A stretch of 64,000 bases of DNA from Henricia sp. BOLD:AAB3569. Lineage: Eukaryota > Echinodermata > Asteroidea > Spinulosida > Echinasteridae. The notes beneath the pieces were generated by a model. The model made no database searches and was not told the DNA's origin. It saw only the letters and a list, made by a program, of their open reading frames with translations. Each line of letters opens with the position of its first letter. Position 1 is the first letter of the stretch. The translations under genes and the position numbers were made by a program. Below are positions 33,021 to 45,029 of this stretch, in pieces. The stretch is from NCBI GenBank assembly GCA_037783545.1, contig JBBELK010000976.1, positions 124,001-188,000 of the forward strand. Direction: 5' to 3'.

Positions 33021-33190
33021 TTAAAGGAGCGTGTACAGATTTTTTTCCCAGAAAATTGATTTCGTTTTATAAACTAACAGTCATAAAAATAATGCCTCCT
33101 CAAAGTACTATCCATGGGAGGAAAATAGGAAATTTGCAATCTCCAATTTGGATGTATGTAGAAGCAAAAATGTCCGTGTAATCACTGTTA
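33021..33190. mobile_element. MITE family I, left-hand fragment
   Basis: Starts TTAAAGGAGCGTGTACAGAT and continues with 'catgggaggaaaatagg' and 'tttgcaatctccaatttggatg'. Right half missing. Confidence 0.6.
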
Positions 33191-33280
33191 TTTTTATAGG
33201 ATATTTGTATTAGTATTCTTTAGAAATGTAGGAATTGTAGGAATCCGGTACAAAGTTTCATTTGCAAATGACAATGACCT

Positions 33281-33632
33281 TTAAAGGCAGTATACATGAT
33301 TGGTATCTCGTAAATCAGAAATGTTAACAGATTTACGCATAACTTACACAATATAAACATGATGACCGTAGAAAAATTCCCCTGAAATGGTTTTGTCTGA
33401 AGTGCTATAGTCTTTGAGAAATGAGTAAAACAATTTAAGAGGCAAACACGAGATTGTTGTGGTGCTCTGGCGGGATGCCCAGATAGCTTAGTTGGTAGAG
33501 CTATTCGCCATGTAAGCCAAGGACCTGGGTTCGAATCCCAGTCGGGGCACTGCAATTTTCTCGTGTTTCTAACTTCATCTTTTAGGAATTTGTTAAAAGT
33601 TTCATCTGCAAAATGATACAATGAGCCTTTAA
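33281..33632. mobile_element. Composite TTAA element with SINE insertion
   Basis: The left end (33281-33440) is the right-hand arm of family A in reverse ('aaaggcagtatacatgattg', 'ttacacaatataaacatgatgacc'). The right end ('caaaatgatacaatgagcctttaa', TTAA 33629-33632) looks like family J. A tRNA-headed SINE sits between them. Confidence 0.55.
33476..33565 (+). mobile_element. tRNA-derived SINE head (Thr-like fold)
   Basis: Acceptor GCCC/GGGGC, D-arm 'agcttagttggtagagct', T-arm CTGGGTTCGAATCCCAG. A 7-base loop CATGTAA can form but lacks the invariant U33. The trailing 'aattttctcgtgtttctaac' is SINE-like. A true tRNA is not excluded but unlikely. Confidence 0.5.
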
Positions 33633-34305
33633 AACGCGCAAAGCAAAAGTTCAGTGTAAACACGGATGACATTTATTTGCATTCTATCTTCGCTTCCAAT
33701 AAACAAATTTAAGTAATGTGATTTCCACTCACAATTGCAACTACAAACTGTCGTGCGTGGCCAGTGGCACTTTTTGCAACCGCCATGTTTTATTCATGCT
33801 ATCATCTGTACGCTTCACGCCACTTGAAACCTTTCTCCCCACGGCCAGGGAGTCGCGTTGAGTGCCGCGTCGCAGCGAAAAGGGTGCATTTTGTTTCAAG
33901 AAAAAAAGTGATCTGTGTCTCTTCCCGAGGCCACGACAAGGATGCGGGGAGGTGACTTTCAAGGGTTACTCTCAAAGGCATCGATTCGTGTACGCAACGA
34001 TCTCCAATCTTGAACCGTATCGACAACGCGTCCAGAGGCGTGCAATGGAACTCTTAAACATACACAACAGGAAAACAGTTTCTACGGTTCTGGATTTTTT
34101 TTTTTGGCTGTGTGTAGCACTCTACACCTAAAGAACGAGTGTTGAATCAATATTCATAAATATACTTGAAATAGGTTTATCCATTCCTATTGGTTGAGGG
34201 CACGTCACATGGGTTGTCTTAAAGATGGCCATTTGTAAAGTGGTCATCGTAAAACAAAATTGATATAATGTTAAAGGCCCGTGCGTTGTACAATCTGCAC
34301 TAACC
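33633..34305. other. Non-coding DNA
   Basis: Nothing recognised with confidence. A chance-level resemblance to ribosomal protein L36 is noted under rejected items. Confidence 0.4.
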
Positions 34306-34545
34306 CAAAACATGTCCAGACAAAACTATTGTTGCCATGTGGTGCACGCGAAAGGTGTGAAATACAGAATCTATACCGCGTTCACCGTAGGAGAGAATGG
34401 CACAAAGCATCCCGACTGCTGGTTGCGGCAATGGCGTGCACCACGTAGCAACAACAGCATAGTATGTGACTTTCTAAACTGCACCTCCATTTTAAGGTGA
34501 AGAATAAATTATTGGGGGCACCATTGTGCAAATGTTACACGCACA
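34306..34545. mobile_element. MITE family F, partial
   Basis: 'ccatgtggtgcacgcg', 'aaatacagaatctataccg', 'gtaggagagaatggcac', 'caccacgtagcaacaacagc' and 'caaatgttacacgcac' in family order. Confidence 0.6.
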
Positions 34546-35724
34546 AGACTAATCGGGACTCACTATAGAACCAATTGTTAATTGTCAATTTAAAATACCT
34601 CATGGTCTTACAGCGTCTCGGGCCAAAAAGCAAAATATTCCTTGATGTCTCATCTTTTTGATTCTGTTAAATTTCATGGGGGTTGCCCATCTCTTTTATT
34701 CACTAACTGCCATTAAAAAACACCCCATCAGAGTGAAAATTGCCAAACGGACAAGCGTTCATTTTGAGGTTATAATTAGGTTCCTTACGCTGTCGAACAA
34801 ATTGTAGCCACTTTCACGAGCTAGAAATTGTCTAAAATGCTTAAATATGAAAGAAGAAAACCTCCATATCACTTATTTAGCTCTGAACTCTATCATTTTA
34901 TAGAAGACAATTTAGCGCATACAAAATATAATTCATGAGCCGGCGCATTGATCTCTTAGGGTGTGTTTGTTTCATCACAGATCCGATCTAAAACACATCA
35001 CAGATCTAGGATCTGAAATAACGTGAATAACAATATATTAACCATTAATTTGTCAAATGTTACACGCAAAATTACAACTATGCAGCTTTACATTTTTTTT
35101 CTTCAAGTAAAGTCTGCCATTTTTGCAGACAATATGCATTTGAGGGAGTATCTCCGAGTTAAATTCGCTGTCCAGAAATAAAATCTATATTTCCGTAGCA
35201 CCATTTTGATACATTTATATAAGACAACGATGCCCACATTGTTTGATGAAATTTTGCAACATGATACCGCGACACGATCGTCGTTTACTCGAGCCGTAAG
35301 CCGTAGGGTGCGTAACTCATTTCTAGCGAAACGAGACCCGACGGATTGGCACTCCGGGCCGTTCCGGTCAATTTGAGATATGCCTAACCGTTTTCCACCT
35401 CGTCACGCCCGGGTAAAAAAAAGCGACAAGCGCCCGGGAGATGATACTGTTTGCCAAACGCTTCTTCGGGACGATACGCAGAGAGCATGAACAGTTTCTA
35501 TTTGCTGTGACAACAAAAATCACTTTTATCGGTTCTATTAATTGGCCTTGGCCTAATGAATGGTTGAAACAGTGGTTCGTTATGAGACGAGCAATTGCAG
35601 GTATGTCAACGGCCGTGGTAAAGTGACATTTTTCTTGTAACTGAAAGGATCCAGATTTTGTTTCCAAATTAGCATTTTGCTTGCAACACGTGCATAATGG
35701 CTGCATGGCGCCCCGAATTCTTTA
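34546..35724. other. Non-coding DNA with a trace of family G
   Basis: 'gggtgtgtttgtttc' and 'cacagatccgatct' at about 34958-35015 resemble the ends of family G (48807-49196). No genes recognised. Confidence 0.4.
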
Positions 35725-36215
35725 CTTTGAAATTGAGGTGCGGTTTAGAAAGTCACATGCTATATATGCTGTTGTTGCTATATGGTGCACGCTGACACTG
35801 CAAAAACTGTGCTGTTAAATTAACACCAGTGGTGTTGTGTTGTATAGATACCAAGCCTGGTGTTAAGTTTTGACGCCATAAGTATTAGTTTTAACACCTA
35901 GGGTGTTAAACATAATGCATTTATTCCAATTGAGGAATAAAAACTAACACCCATGATGTTAAATGTTAACACCAGACTTGGTATCTATATAAGACAACAC
36001 CACTGGTGTTATTTTACACCACAGCTTTTGCAGTGCATTAGCATGCCAACGGTGTTGCTTCATGCCATTCGTTCCGTAAACGCAGTATTGATTATGCACT
36101 TCACACTGCGTAAACCACATAGCAACAACAAAATAGTCTGGTCAAGTGGATATTAAGTGTGCATGTGAAGTATACGTCAGTACACCAGACGCTATATATG
36201 TGAAACACGCGAAAG
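35725..36215. mobile_element. MITE family F carrying a nested palindromic element
   Basis: 'gaggtgcggtttagaaagtc', 'ttgttgctatatggtgcacgc', then a break at 35806-36035, then 'catgccattcgttccg', 'accacatagcaacaaca' and 'gtgcatgtgaagtatacgtc'. The intact F order is restored when the insert is removed. Confidence 0.65.
35806..36035. mobile_element. CACTG-ended palindromic MITE
   Basis: 230 bp from CACTGCAAAAACTGTG to its near-complement CAGCTTTTGCAGTG. The arms pair for about 75 bp ('aacaccagtggtgttgtgtt', 'agataccaagcctggtgtta'). Inner motifs repeat 'taacacc'. No ORF. Nested in family F. Confidence 0.8.
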
Positions 36216-36769
36216 CTAATTGTGATTCATTCAAATATTCATTTTCGGTTTTCGAACAATTTACCTACTGGTAGTTTACCTACTACGGTAAAACAATACA
36301 AAACAGCACCTAAACAGCCGTACAATTTAGCACTAAATTGCAGCGTTGAACATTCTTACCATAATGTAATTTCATATTGAATAACGACCGTTTGCTTGAA
36401 AATGTATTCAATATAACAAAATGAAACATTAAAATAAATTGTTGTTTTATTTAGTTTAGATTTAAATTTCAGCGTTGAAGAATGTAATTTCACATTTCAA
36501 CGGCCGTTTGCTGCGTAAAGCCGAAATCACATAAAAGTAAACATTAATGCACGGGGTCTTTCAACATTCCTTCAGTGAAAGTATATTTCACGAATGACCC
36601 TAGAAGATATTATTATATGTTTTCCGGCTATTCTAGCACTTACGTTGTTCAAATTTGCTCCCTAAATGACGTTTGGTGTCATTAAATTAAATTAACAAAT
36701 TTTACAAAAACGTAATTCATTTGGGTGCATTTTCCTTCACTTTTCTAAAATAAAACGACCCGGTCGTTT
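36216..36769. other. Non-coding DNA
   Basis: Short internal similarity: 'gcagcgttgaa...taatttcatatt' (about 36340) and 'cagcgttgaagaatgtaatttcacattt' (about 36470), with 'cggccgtttgct' and 'gaccgtttgctt' after each. Probably an old duplication. Confidence 0.4.
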
Positions 36770-37756
36770 AGCTTTGTTTGATATAACGCCTAGTTGTGCC
36801 TATATTTTAGATTATTGTTGCCCAGTATGGGGCGACGGTTACGCTTCTCATAACACTGTCTTGAACAGAATGTCTCAAGTGTGCAGCCAAAATAATACCA
36901 AAATCCGACTTTCTAACTTCATCAGCTGTCATGTTCAAAAACCTCGAACGGCTTGCCTATCCAGAGAGAGTTAAATACAAAAGAGCTGTTCTTATTTTCA
37001 AAAGTATCAATTATTTAGCCCCACAGTATATGGCAAGTCTATTTACGCGACACGTACAAATTCGAGAAACTCGTCAATCTGCCGAAAGGACACTGAAATT
37101 TCCTTTGCACGAAAGGAGTCTTACGCCCCGAGTTTTGCTGTAACTGGTGCCGACATTTGGAACAACCTCATAACTACGTCTTCTTTTAGCTTATTCAAAC
37201 CGGCACTTCGTCAAACGTATACAAAATATTTACATGAAGGGATAACGCTAACTCACGGAGTCATGCGACTTGGTTGCCATAAATTTGAAGTTTTATCCAG
37301 GAGCCGGAAGGGAATTTTCCCATTTTTTCCCCAAAACGTTTTTGCGGGTTTTTCGCCCTTCCCGTAATTAGCGTAAATTACAGTGTCACATACGTGTATA
37401 TATAGGCCTATTATTTCCTATTGTGCTATTGGGTTTTTTTTTGGTTCACCTTTTGTGGCGTGTTGATGTTTAGTGAATGTCGATATTGTAGTTGTTATAT
37501 CTGTTCCAGTTTGTGCTTGCTAATATACGATTGTGAAGTTAATGTCGAATTGTGAAGTTAATTTGTATCGAATTAATTTACCCCGCGGCGGTCCCTGGGT
37601 CATAATTCCTTTTTTTTTTATCACTTAGGCCTATTCAAAGTTAATTAATTTAAATATATTATTTAAGAGTGTCTGCAGGGCCCCAATGGAAACCAGTTCT
37701 AGTTAACTGTTTGGGCACACCCTGGGTAAATAAATTGAATCAATAAATAAATAAAC
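36770..37756 (+). pseudogene. LINE 3' end with frameshifts
   Basis: Reads FDITPSCAYILDYCCPVWG, then in another frame NLERLAYPERVKYKRAVLIF and YLAPQYMASLF, then in a third frame ADIWNNLI..SSFSLFKPALR. These are the consecutive C-terminal blocks of CR1/L2-like ORF2 proteins. At least two frameshifts (about 36930 and 37120) break it, and endonuclease and RT are absent. The 3' UTR ends in (TAAA)n at about 37735-37756. Confidence 0.8.
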
Positions 37757-39344
37757 GTGAACCGCGAAACGGATATGCTGCAGCGAAGGCAAAATGTAGG
37801 CTAATTCTGACTTTGTGAACTACACCACTTACAAAGTAGAATCCACTCCTGCAAGTTTAAATTTAAATTAATTTATTAATTAAGCCACGCGAAATATGGA
37901 ATGATGCAATTATTTAGTATTAAAATATGCGAGCAATTGTCGACTGGCGATTGCCGCCACAATCGCGTAGGTATCTGTCTATGGTTTAAAAAATGTTTTT
38001 GGGTGATTTAGCGCGTATTTTTTGTTGTTTAATACCATTTTCTATTTTTTTTATAAAGACTTTAAAATATATGAAAATATAACAATAATAAAATACTCAA
38101 AGAAAGTCTGTGTAATTCAGTTTAAAAGTTTTGCAGGCAAGAGTTTTCCCAAACCTTTTGTCATTCTTTTTTTTTTTTTTTACACGAGACTGACAAATTC
38201 CCGTCGAATACGCACACTATTCTCTAAGCATCAATGCATAAATTAAACGTTCCACAATTTCAACACTTCTGCATTTATGTATTTTAAATCAGGACTCGAA
38301 ATTCTTTTTACCAAAATCAGTTGTAAATGTTGCTTATTTTGGGGAAAAAATGAATTTTAAATTGATCTGTTTTGTTTTTCAGCCTGCATCTTTTTTTTAC
38401 GTTGATTTGTTTTTGTTGGGTTTAATTTACTTTTTACATAGATCTAGTTATCTTACATTATAGGCATGTTGTTCGTAAAAAATGTCACTCTGATCTATCT
38501 TGATTTATTAAAACAAACTTCAATACCGCATGGGGGCAAAATAAAACAAACCAAAACCACACTCAAAGAGATAAGGATTATAAATAGATGAATATCTACC
38601 AAAAAAGTGTTTGAGAATAAAATTCAAGACTCACCAAGCTGAGGTACAAACGCTTAGACAGAGTTGTGGTCCCGGAGAGAGATCCCGTACGAAGCGGAGT
38701 AATGTCACAAGAATTCTTCCGAAACGACTAGCTGTCACGGCGCGTTTGTGTCATGTGAAAGACTCAATCACGCCTCACGCGTAGGTCTATATACAGCGCT
38801 CATTGGTCCTCCGCCCAACCACTTATAACCATGACTGCGCATCGATTTTGTCCCTTTTCCTCTCCTTTTTCCAATGATTAGCTGAGCTAAAAATCCGTGA
38901 GCATGCGCGTTAAGGCGCGTTGAGATATGCGGCATTGCAAAGCGCCGTGCGTGTATAGGTCCGCACTTCGGTAGTAATTTAGCAAATTGTCATTAAGCCG
39001 AGTTTGGGGATTTTGGCAAGGGGACGACAGACGGGGGAAACCGAAGAGATATCGTGGTGGTTGAGAGACGAGGGAGAGGGGGGAAAAAGGTGGAACGGAC
39101 TCCAGTTCGGAATGCGGTGATGGGAAAATTAAGTGGTCATACGACGGGAAAATACACTCGATGTGCGGTCATACACATCGTGTACTTAATTTCGAATTCA
39201 TACCACGTTTTGTAAACAATTCCGCGCGTATAAAAATTCACTCGTCTTTTTGGTGAATCTGATAGTTGTCGCCGTGCTGCAGTGCGGTGTATACTGCCTT
39301 CCCCAATCGGAAAGAATTTGTCGTCAGAATAAATTACCCTTTTG
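37757..39344. other. Non-coding DNA
   Basis: No element ends or coding motifs recognised. A T-tract lies at 38167-38181. Confidence 0.4.
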
Positions 39345-39655
39345 CACGTTTCACGTAAATAGCGTCTGGTGTACTGGCGTAGGCCTACTTATTTTCCTAT
39401 GCACACTTAGTATACATTGGACCAGACAAAATTGTTGTTGCTATATGGTGCTCGCGGCAGGTGCGAAGTACAGAATGAACACCGTGTTCACCGTAGGAAA
39501 GATTGGCATCAAGTAACCAGACTGGTAGTTGCTAGACAATGGCGTGCACCACGTAGCAACAACAGCGTATAGTATTTGACTTTCTAAACTGCACCTCTAT
39601 TTTGAAGGCGATGAATTCGAGGCGCAGGCCATTATATGCAAACGTTACACGCAAA
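39345..39655. mobile_element. MITE family F copy
   Basis: Runs 'cacgtttcacgtaaatagcg', 'cacacttagtatacattgga', 'ttgttgttgctatatggtgc', 'accgtaggaaagattggc', 'accacgtagcaacaacagcg', 'gactttctaaactgcacctc', 'gcaaacgttacacgc'. It is one of the more complete F copies. Confidence 0.65.
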
Positions 39656-39829
39656 CTTCAAACTGGCCCGTTTTGATTAAAATTTTGACCAGTAGTTTGA
39701 TTCCAGGGCGTGTATGTGGATTGTGTTTGTAGTCCGGGCCGCGTGGGTTTTCCCCCAGAAGATTTATTTAGGGGTTTTCCTCTCAATTCTAAAACTGCAT
39801 CTACTTCTTCGTTAAAGTTAAATGATAAT

Positions 39830-40506
39830 TATTGGGTTTCACCCACGTGACCACCCACCTTGACAACCCTTGCTATCCGCCATTACTGTGTCCATACTAT
39901 TGCACGTCAAGGCTGAAATAAATCAACCCTGAAAAATAAGTCTCAACATTTTTTCCCAACATTTTATAAAGTTACCATCAACCCTGAAAAAATAAGTTTG
40001 AAAATTTTTGTTTTCAACATTTTATAAATTTACCATCAAAAATCATGGCCGGATATCGTATCAACACAATTTTCGTTTCGGTCGAGTTGTACTGGGGATG
40101 AGTTCCTTGGGGCCGAGTTCACCTGCATCCGGCGCGAGTTTCGGGTCATGTGACATGTGTGATGGATGGAACGCGTGTGTAATGTGCCCGCGACTGGTCA
40201 CGTGAAATGTTGCCACATTTTTGAAAAATTGTTGCAAGGTGTTTTTAAAAATGTTGACGCATATTTCAACAAATTACTTTTAAATGTTGAGAGAGTGTTT
40301 GAAACCGGCATACCGTGCTTTTGTTTTTAAAACCCCGAAAAAAACCTTGTTTTTCAGGGTTGTTGGTAAAATTATCAGTGTTGAATTATTTTCGCTTTGG
40401 CGTGCCATACATATGCACAAGTCACGCTATGGATGGACACAATAATGGCGGATATGATAGTTGTTGACGTTACGCGACAGGCTTGTGACGTCACGTGCAA
40501 CCCAAG
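39830..40506. mobile_element. Foldback MITE family H, diverged copy
   Basis: Left arm 'ttgctatccgccattactgt' and right arm 'aataatggcggatat'. 'gtttgaaaccggcataccgtgctt' and 'ttgttggtaaaattatcagt' follow family H. An unrelated stretch (about 40060-40210) interrupts it. Confidence 0.6.
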
Positions 40507-41044
40507 AGTGAGTAAAGTTAAAGGCTTAAAGCTAATAATTTGTTTGTACCTAGTCGATGGTATAAAGGTGGCTTAGTTGCCGAAGATGCCATAAAATTCG
40601 GTCGGTCGACCATCGCGAAAAATTTATACATAATTTCTTGTCGAAATTGCCAAGACATTCGAGTCCATAAACTGCGATCCTTTTTTTTTCAGTTCCGTTT
40701 CTCACCAGCATTGATTAGTATAACAGCGTGCAACAGCTCGCGCGCTGGTGGCGTGGGAAAACAAAATTATGTCGTGAATGTGCCCGTAGTGCTTCCACCG
40801 TGGTGTAAAATAGATCGACCCTATCCATATTACTTTATGTGGAGAATGTAGGCACGGACACAGCGTCATGTGGAGACATAGAACATCGTATTCTTCTGAA
40901 AGAATAATGTACCACTGAGAAGGAAGAATTTTAAAACCAGTGCAAAAACTAAAAAGCAAAACTGTTTTACGAAATACCGGACGTGAATTGGGGATTAGAT
41001 CGCATTTTTTGTATCAATATTTTGTATCAGTATAGGATCAATAT
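40507..41044. other. Non-coding DNA
   Basis: Nothing recognised. Confidence 0.4.
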
Positions 41045-41094
41045 CCCCCCCCCCCCCCCCCCCCCCCCACCCCCACCCCACCCCCACCCCACCC
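41045..41094. repeat. Poly-C tract and C-rich array
   Basis: 24 uninterrupted C at 41045-41068 followed by CCCCACCCC-type repeats. The minus strand can form G-quadruplexes. Length is prone to sequencing error. Confidence 0.9.
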
Positions 41095-41347
41095 AACCCA
41101 AAACAAAATGCACAAACGTGTATATACAATTATCTTGTATTTGTCTTATAAAAATACGTGATTTTTTGTTAACGTTCTTTTAAAGATGTTAATTCGGGAG
41201 GGAGTGGCACCCTGGGTCCATCTGAACACGGCCTTTAAAGGGCTGAATTGCCGGTATTTTGAGGAAATATCATGTTTATTGGAAGAAATATTTTTTATAG
41301 TGTCTTGACTCATTCGAGCCTTAGCTAATGGTATCTTGTTTCAGCAC

Positions 41348-41880
41348 GGGCCGCTTCAAACGTCGCGCTTGTGCCGTGTCGAATTAAATTAAGAGCGACG
41401 GTAGCACGGCGCAAGCACGGCAGTGGTTTCAAACGTCGAACTTAATTGCAAACTCTCACTGGAACTTAAATACATCCAACATGGCGGGTGAGTCGTGTGC
41501 ACGTCATGGACGTTGTGCACGTGCGTTTTCCATTCTGTCCATTGTACGTCGCCATTTTATTATTTTGATGCACTTGTTTGTTGGTTATTTATTTACTCAC
41601 ATACGCGCTGCGAGCATGCGCATTCCTAGTTGTCAACAAAATTACGGATCAACTTCGAACTGGAATTAAATTCGACACGACAGAAGCACGACGTTTGAAG
41701 CCGAGCTGTGCTTGTAGTTGAGTTAGCACGGCAGACCCTGTCGAACTAAATGTTTCTGCTGTGCCGAATTCATTTTGCCGAGCCAAATGGCTTCAAACGT
41801 CGTGCTTGTGCCGTGACGAATTTAAAAAATCAAGTTGAATTTAATTCGACACGGCATAAGCGCGACGTTTGAAGCGGGCC
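41348..41880. mobile_element. MITE family D, copy 2 (no LINE insert)
   Basis: Ends GGGCCGCTTCAAACGTCGCG and GCGACGTTTGAAGCGGGCC. Opposite in orientation to copy 1 (27765-28686) but colinear, with uninterrupted 'cgtgtgcacgtcatgg' sequence at about 41490-41510 where copy 1 carries the LINE tail. Confidence 0.75.
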
Positions 41881-42584
41881 TTACACGTTTTAATGTGGTA
41901 TCGGCCAAGAAGCGATATATTTTTCTCTTGGGGTGCAACACTGAGCCTTTTCGCGAGTAAATTCAACTTTTCTCTTTGAGAAAAAGCGAATGTACAGGGA
42001 ATTTGGAGTTAAGCAAAGCACAGAAAATAACATAATCAACATGGACAGAAAGTATTTTCCATGATCCCGTGGTTTTTAGTGTGTTGTTTTAGTCCAAATT
42101 CTCTCTACGCCATTTTGTCTCTCAAAGCGACACGCGTCGCATATACGTGCGAAAAATGGCTCAGTGTAAAAGGCTTTCCTCATTTGAGTAACTTTTGGCT
42201 CATTAAATTTATTACCGTTTCAAATTGGAGATTTTTTTTAAAATTGAGTTTAAAAAATTAAAAACGAACCTTATTTTGGAAGGTAAAAATTGAAGATCGC
42301 AGGGAAAATGTGTATAGTCCCAACGAAACGTATACGGAAATAGTGCTGGTGACCTTTTCCAGAAACACGGTGAGCGAGATTGGTTATAGGGCCTACCGAT
42401 GTAATGAAGTATCGTGTGTTATGGCAATTCGGTAAACGGTTAGGACGAAAATTGGGTCGAAGGGAGCAGAAACAACAACAGCAACCGACAACACAATATT
42501 AGGCTTGATTGATCCTAACATTTTGGGAATCGATCCCGAATGACGGACAACTTCTTTTTGTGTATTGCCATAGGAATGCACGAA
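41881..42584. other. Non-coding DNA
   Basis: Nothing recognised on either strand. Confidence 0.4.
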
Positions 42585-42989
42585 ATTCTTGGGTTTCACT
42601 TGGCCTGACAACGGTTGCTATCCGCCATTACTGTGTCCATACTATGGCACGCCAAAGCGAAAGGTAATTCAACACTGATAATTTAATGTTGACCCATATT
42701 TTCGCAAATGTTGCGCAAGAAAACAAAAAGGTTGGCATGACTTTTAAATGTTGATAGACTGTTTGAAACTGGTTTTAAAACTTGCCAACAAAAGCACGGC
42801 ATGCCAGTTTTAAACAGTCTATCAACATTTAAAAGTCATGCCAACCTTTCTTTTCTTGCGCAACATTTGCGAAAATATGGGTCAACATTAAATTATCGGT
42901 GTTGAATTATTTTTCGCTTTGGCGTGCCATAGAATGGACACAGTAATGGCGGATAGCAACCGTTGTCAAGCCAAGTGAAACCCAAGAAT
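42585..42989. mobile_element. Foldback MITE family H, near-perfect palindrome
   Basis: Arms of about 185 bp (42585-42770, 42805-42989) pair almost throughout, from ATTCTTGGGTTTCACTTGG to 'ttttaaatgttgatagactg', around a spacer of about 35 bp with 'gccaacaaaagcacgg'. No ORF. Transcription would give a long double-stranded RNA hairpin. Confidence 0.85.
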
Positions 42990-43270
42990 AGGACTTGTAC
43001 GCAAATACGTCATTATTTGCCCAGTATTCGGACAAAATGGCGGCGCCCATAGTTCGACGCATCGCTGCAATTGCCATTATTTGTGAAGTACGTATTAATT
43101 TTTCAATCGGTATAATTGAGAAATTTCAAGTTGTCATCGAAAACGAGGGTCTCAGTGCTTTTGTGATAAAATTTGCAAAAGAAAAGACGCGTGACGTAAT
43201 ACAATGGCTCAACATCTGAAACGAGGCTGCCATTGTCAATTTCAAATTTGTCAGTTCTTGTTCTTTGCAT
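42990..43270. other. Non-coding DNA
   Basis: Nothing recognised. Confidence 0.35.
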
Positions 43271-43918
43271 ATGGGTCATTCCATGAAGTTGAGGAAGAAA
43301 GTGAGACATTTCAATAAGGGAGCAATGAATCACCATTTGTATAACGATGTTGCATGGTGTGATGGCTTACACTGTTTGAGGGTAATTTGGGAGTCTTCAG
43401 TGTTGAAAAAGTGCCGCCATTTTGAATTATTTAACAAAGTGGTGGTTGTGGATGTAAATTGGAAACCAATACAGTTCAACTGTTTTCACTCTAATTACAA
43501 ATGTTTTCATGTTGAATTTAAAATTAACACACAGTTCTCAAATTAAACAATCCTCTTTAATTGAAATTTTGAGGACTCTAGCTTAAATTTCTGTGTGATT
43601 TCAAGAAAATCTGCTAAAAAGCACCAAATGTCACACCTTTTGCACAAAGGTCCGCGGTTCGAATCCCGGTGGAGCCAAGTTGCTTTTCACTGCATCCAGA
43701 TTTCCCAAACTCATCATGGACATTTGTATACAATTCTATTTAGTTGACATCTGCTCATGGAGTTGGTTAAGTAATGAATGTTTTAAATTTCTCTCATTCA
43801 ACAGCTTGGATTTGTGAATAGTATTGATTCATAGGGTTATCAAGGGCAACATAGAAATGGGGAAAATGGTTGTGAATGTAACACATAAACCGTTCCTCAA
43901 CTTCATGGAATGACCCAT
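43271..43918. mobile_element. MITE family B, copy 2, TA-flanked
   Basis: Ends ATGGGTCATTCCATGAAGTT and AACTTCATGGAATGACCCAT are perfect over at least 20 bp. Inverted relative to 10061-10644. A fragment of about 90 bp with a tRNA T-arm (43640-43730) is inserted between 'aatgtcacacc' and 'aattctatttagttgaca', which are adjacent in copy 1. Confidence 0.75.
43640..43730 (+). mobile_element. SINE fragment inside MITE B
   Basis: B-box GGTTCGAATCCCGG in a T-arm context followed by non-tRNA body. The A-box half is missing. Confidence 0.5.
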
Positions 43919-44208
43919 AGGCTATACAATAATGTAGGCTACGAGTTGTACTCGTTGAGCACAAGGTATTTTGTTTCTTGGGTATAATTCCCCTTTAAAA
44001 TAAAGAAGCCATCACCGTAGACTTGATGGCGTCGGTGGAGGCATGGGAATGGGGATTTTACCCGACAGGTGGCCGAGAAACGAGCCGCGTCCACGGTGCT
44101 AATTCTTACAGAATTAACATCGCAGCGCAGTCGCCTGCTTAATTAGTAACGATTGACGCAATAACATAACGCCGGCTGATTCCTCGTCGTGAATTCACTT
44201 TAAAGGCC
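43919..44208. other. Non-coding DNA
   Basis: Nothing recognised. Confidence 0.35.
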
Positions 44209-44830
44209 TATGTATCATTTGCAAGATAACACTTTTTACAGATTCGTGGAATAAGAGTGTAACATATATCTAAGGTAGAATGTTGGTAAACTAGCCTGAA
44301 GACATTTTAGCTATATAGATGCATCAATGGATTTTGTGTACAAGTGAATGCTAAAAAAAAAGTCCCGTGCAAGACTTTAAGAAAAACTACCCTCGGTTGT
44401 CAATTTCCAACATGAAATACCATTTTGGACGAAAACAAATTCCTGTGGTGTTTGTTACCATTGCTATCAACACTTTGAGTAGCCTAAGATTTTACCTAAT
44501 CGTCAAATCATTAAAAAACAAATTGGGTTATTGCAAATGATACAATGGCCTTTGAAGCCCCAATACATCATTTGCAATTACCCAAAATTTTACTTCACAA
44601 GTTGACACAAAAAAACCGACTAAAAGTGTTGATAGCAATGGTAACAAACGCCATATGATTTTGTTTCCGTGTAAAATAGTACCTCTGTGAGAGAAATTGT
44701 TAACTCAAGGTAGTTTTTAAAAACGTTGTCTGCAGACAACGTTTTTACAATTCACTCATGCACAAAAACCGTGCATGGATTTGTCAGGTTTTCTGAAGTA
44801 TTACTTTATCTGTGTTGCTATACATTTTTT
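44209..44830. mobile_element. Two adjoining MITE J copies in inverted orientation
   Basis: The first runs from TTAAAGGCCTATGTATCATT (44209) to 'gatacaatggcctttg' (about 44552). The second starts at once with 'ccccaatacatcatttg' and repeats 'agtgttgatagcaatggtaa' in the reverse layout. A perfect AACGTTGTCTGCAGACAACGTT palindrome sits at about 44724-44745. Confidence 0.55.
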
Positions 44831-45029
44831 TACAAGGCAATTTATCAACATTATTCTTTAATGTCTTTAATCTTGCTTCAAGGTCCATATCAGGGGAATT
44901 ATTTTCATAGTGGATTAACAAACGGGCAAATTACGTAAAATGTGTTTTTGAAATCCGTAAACACTTGGTCTTTTTATCTGTCACAAAAAAATATTTTGGC
45001 AGCATTTTGCAGAAGATTTTTGTTCGGTG

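Noticed and set aside
33970-34085. Frame containing RRAMELL after a Tyr-rich stretch, recalling ribosomal protein L36
   Set aside because: Only one 7-residue match plus loose upstream similarity. Flanking residues, length and codon context do not follow L36 and no exon structure is visible.
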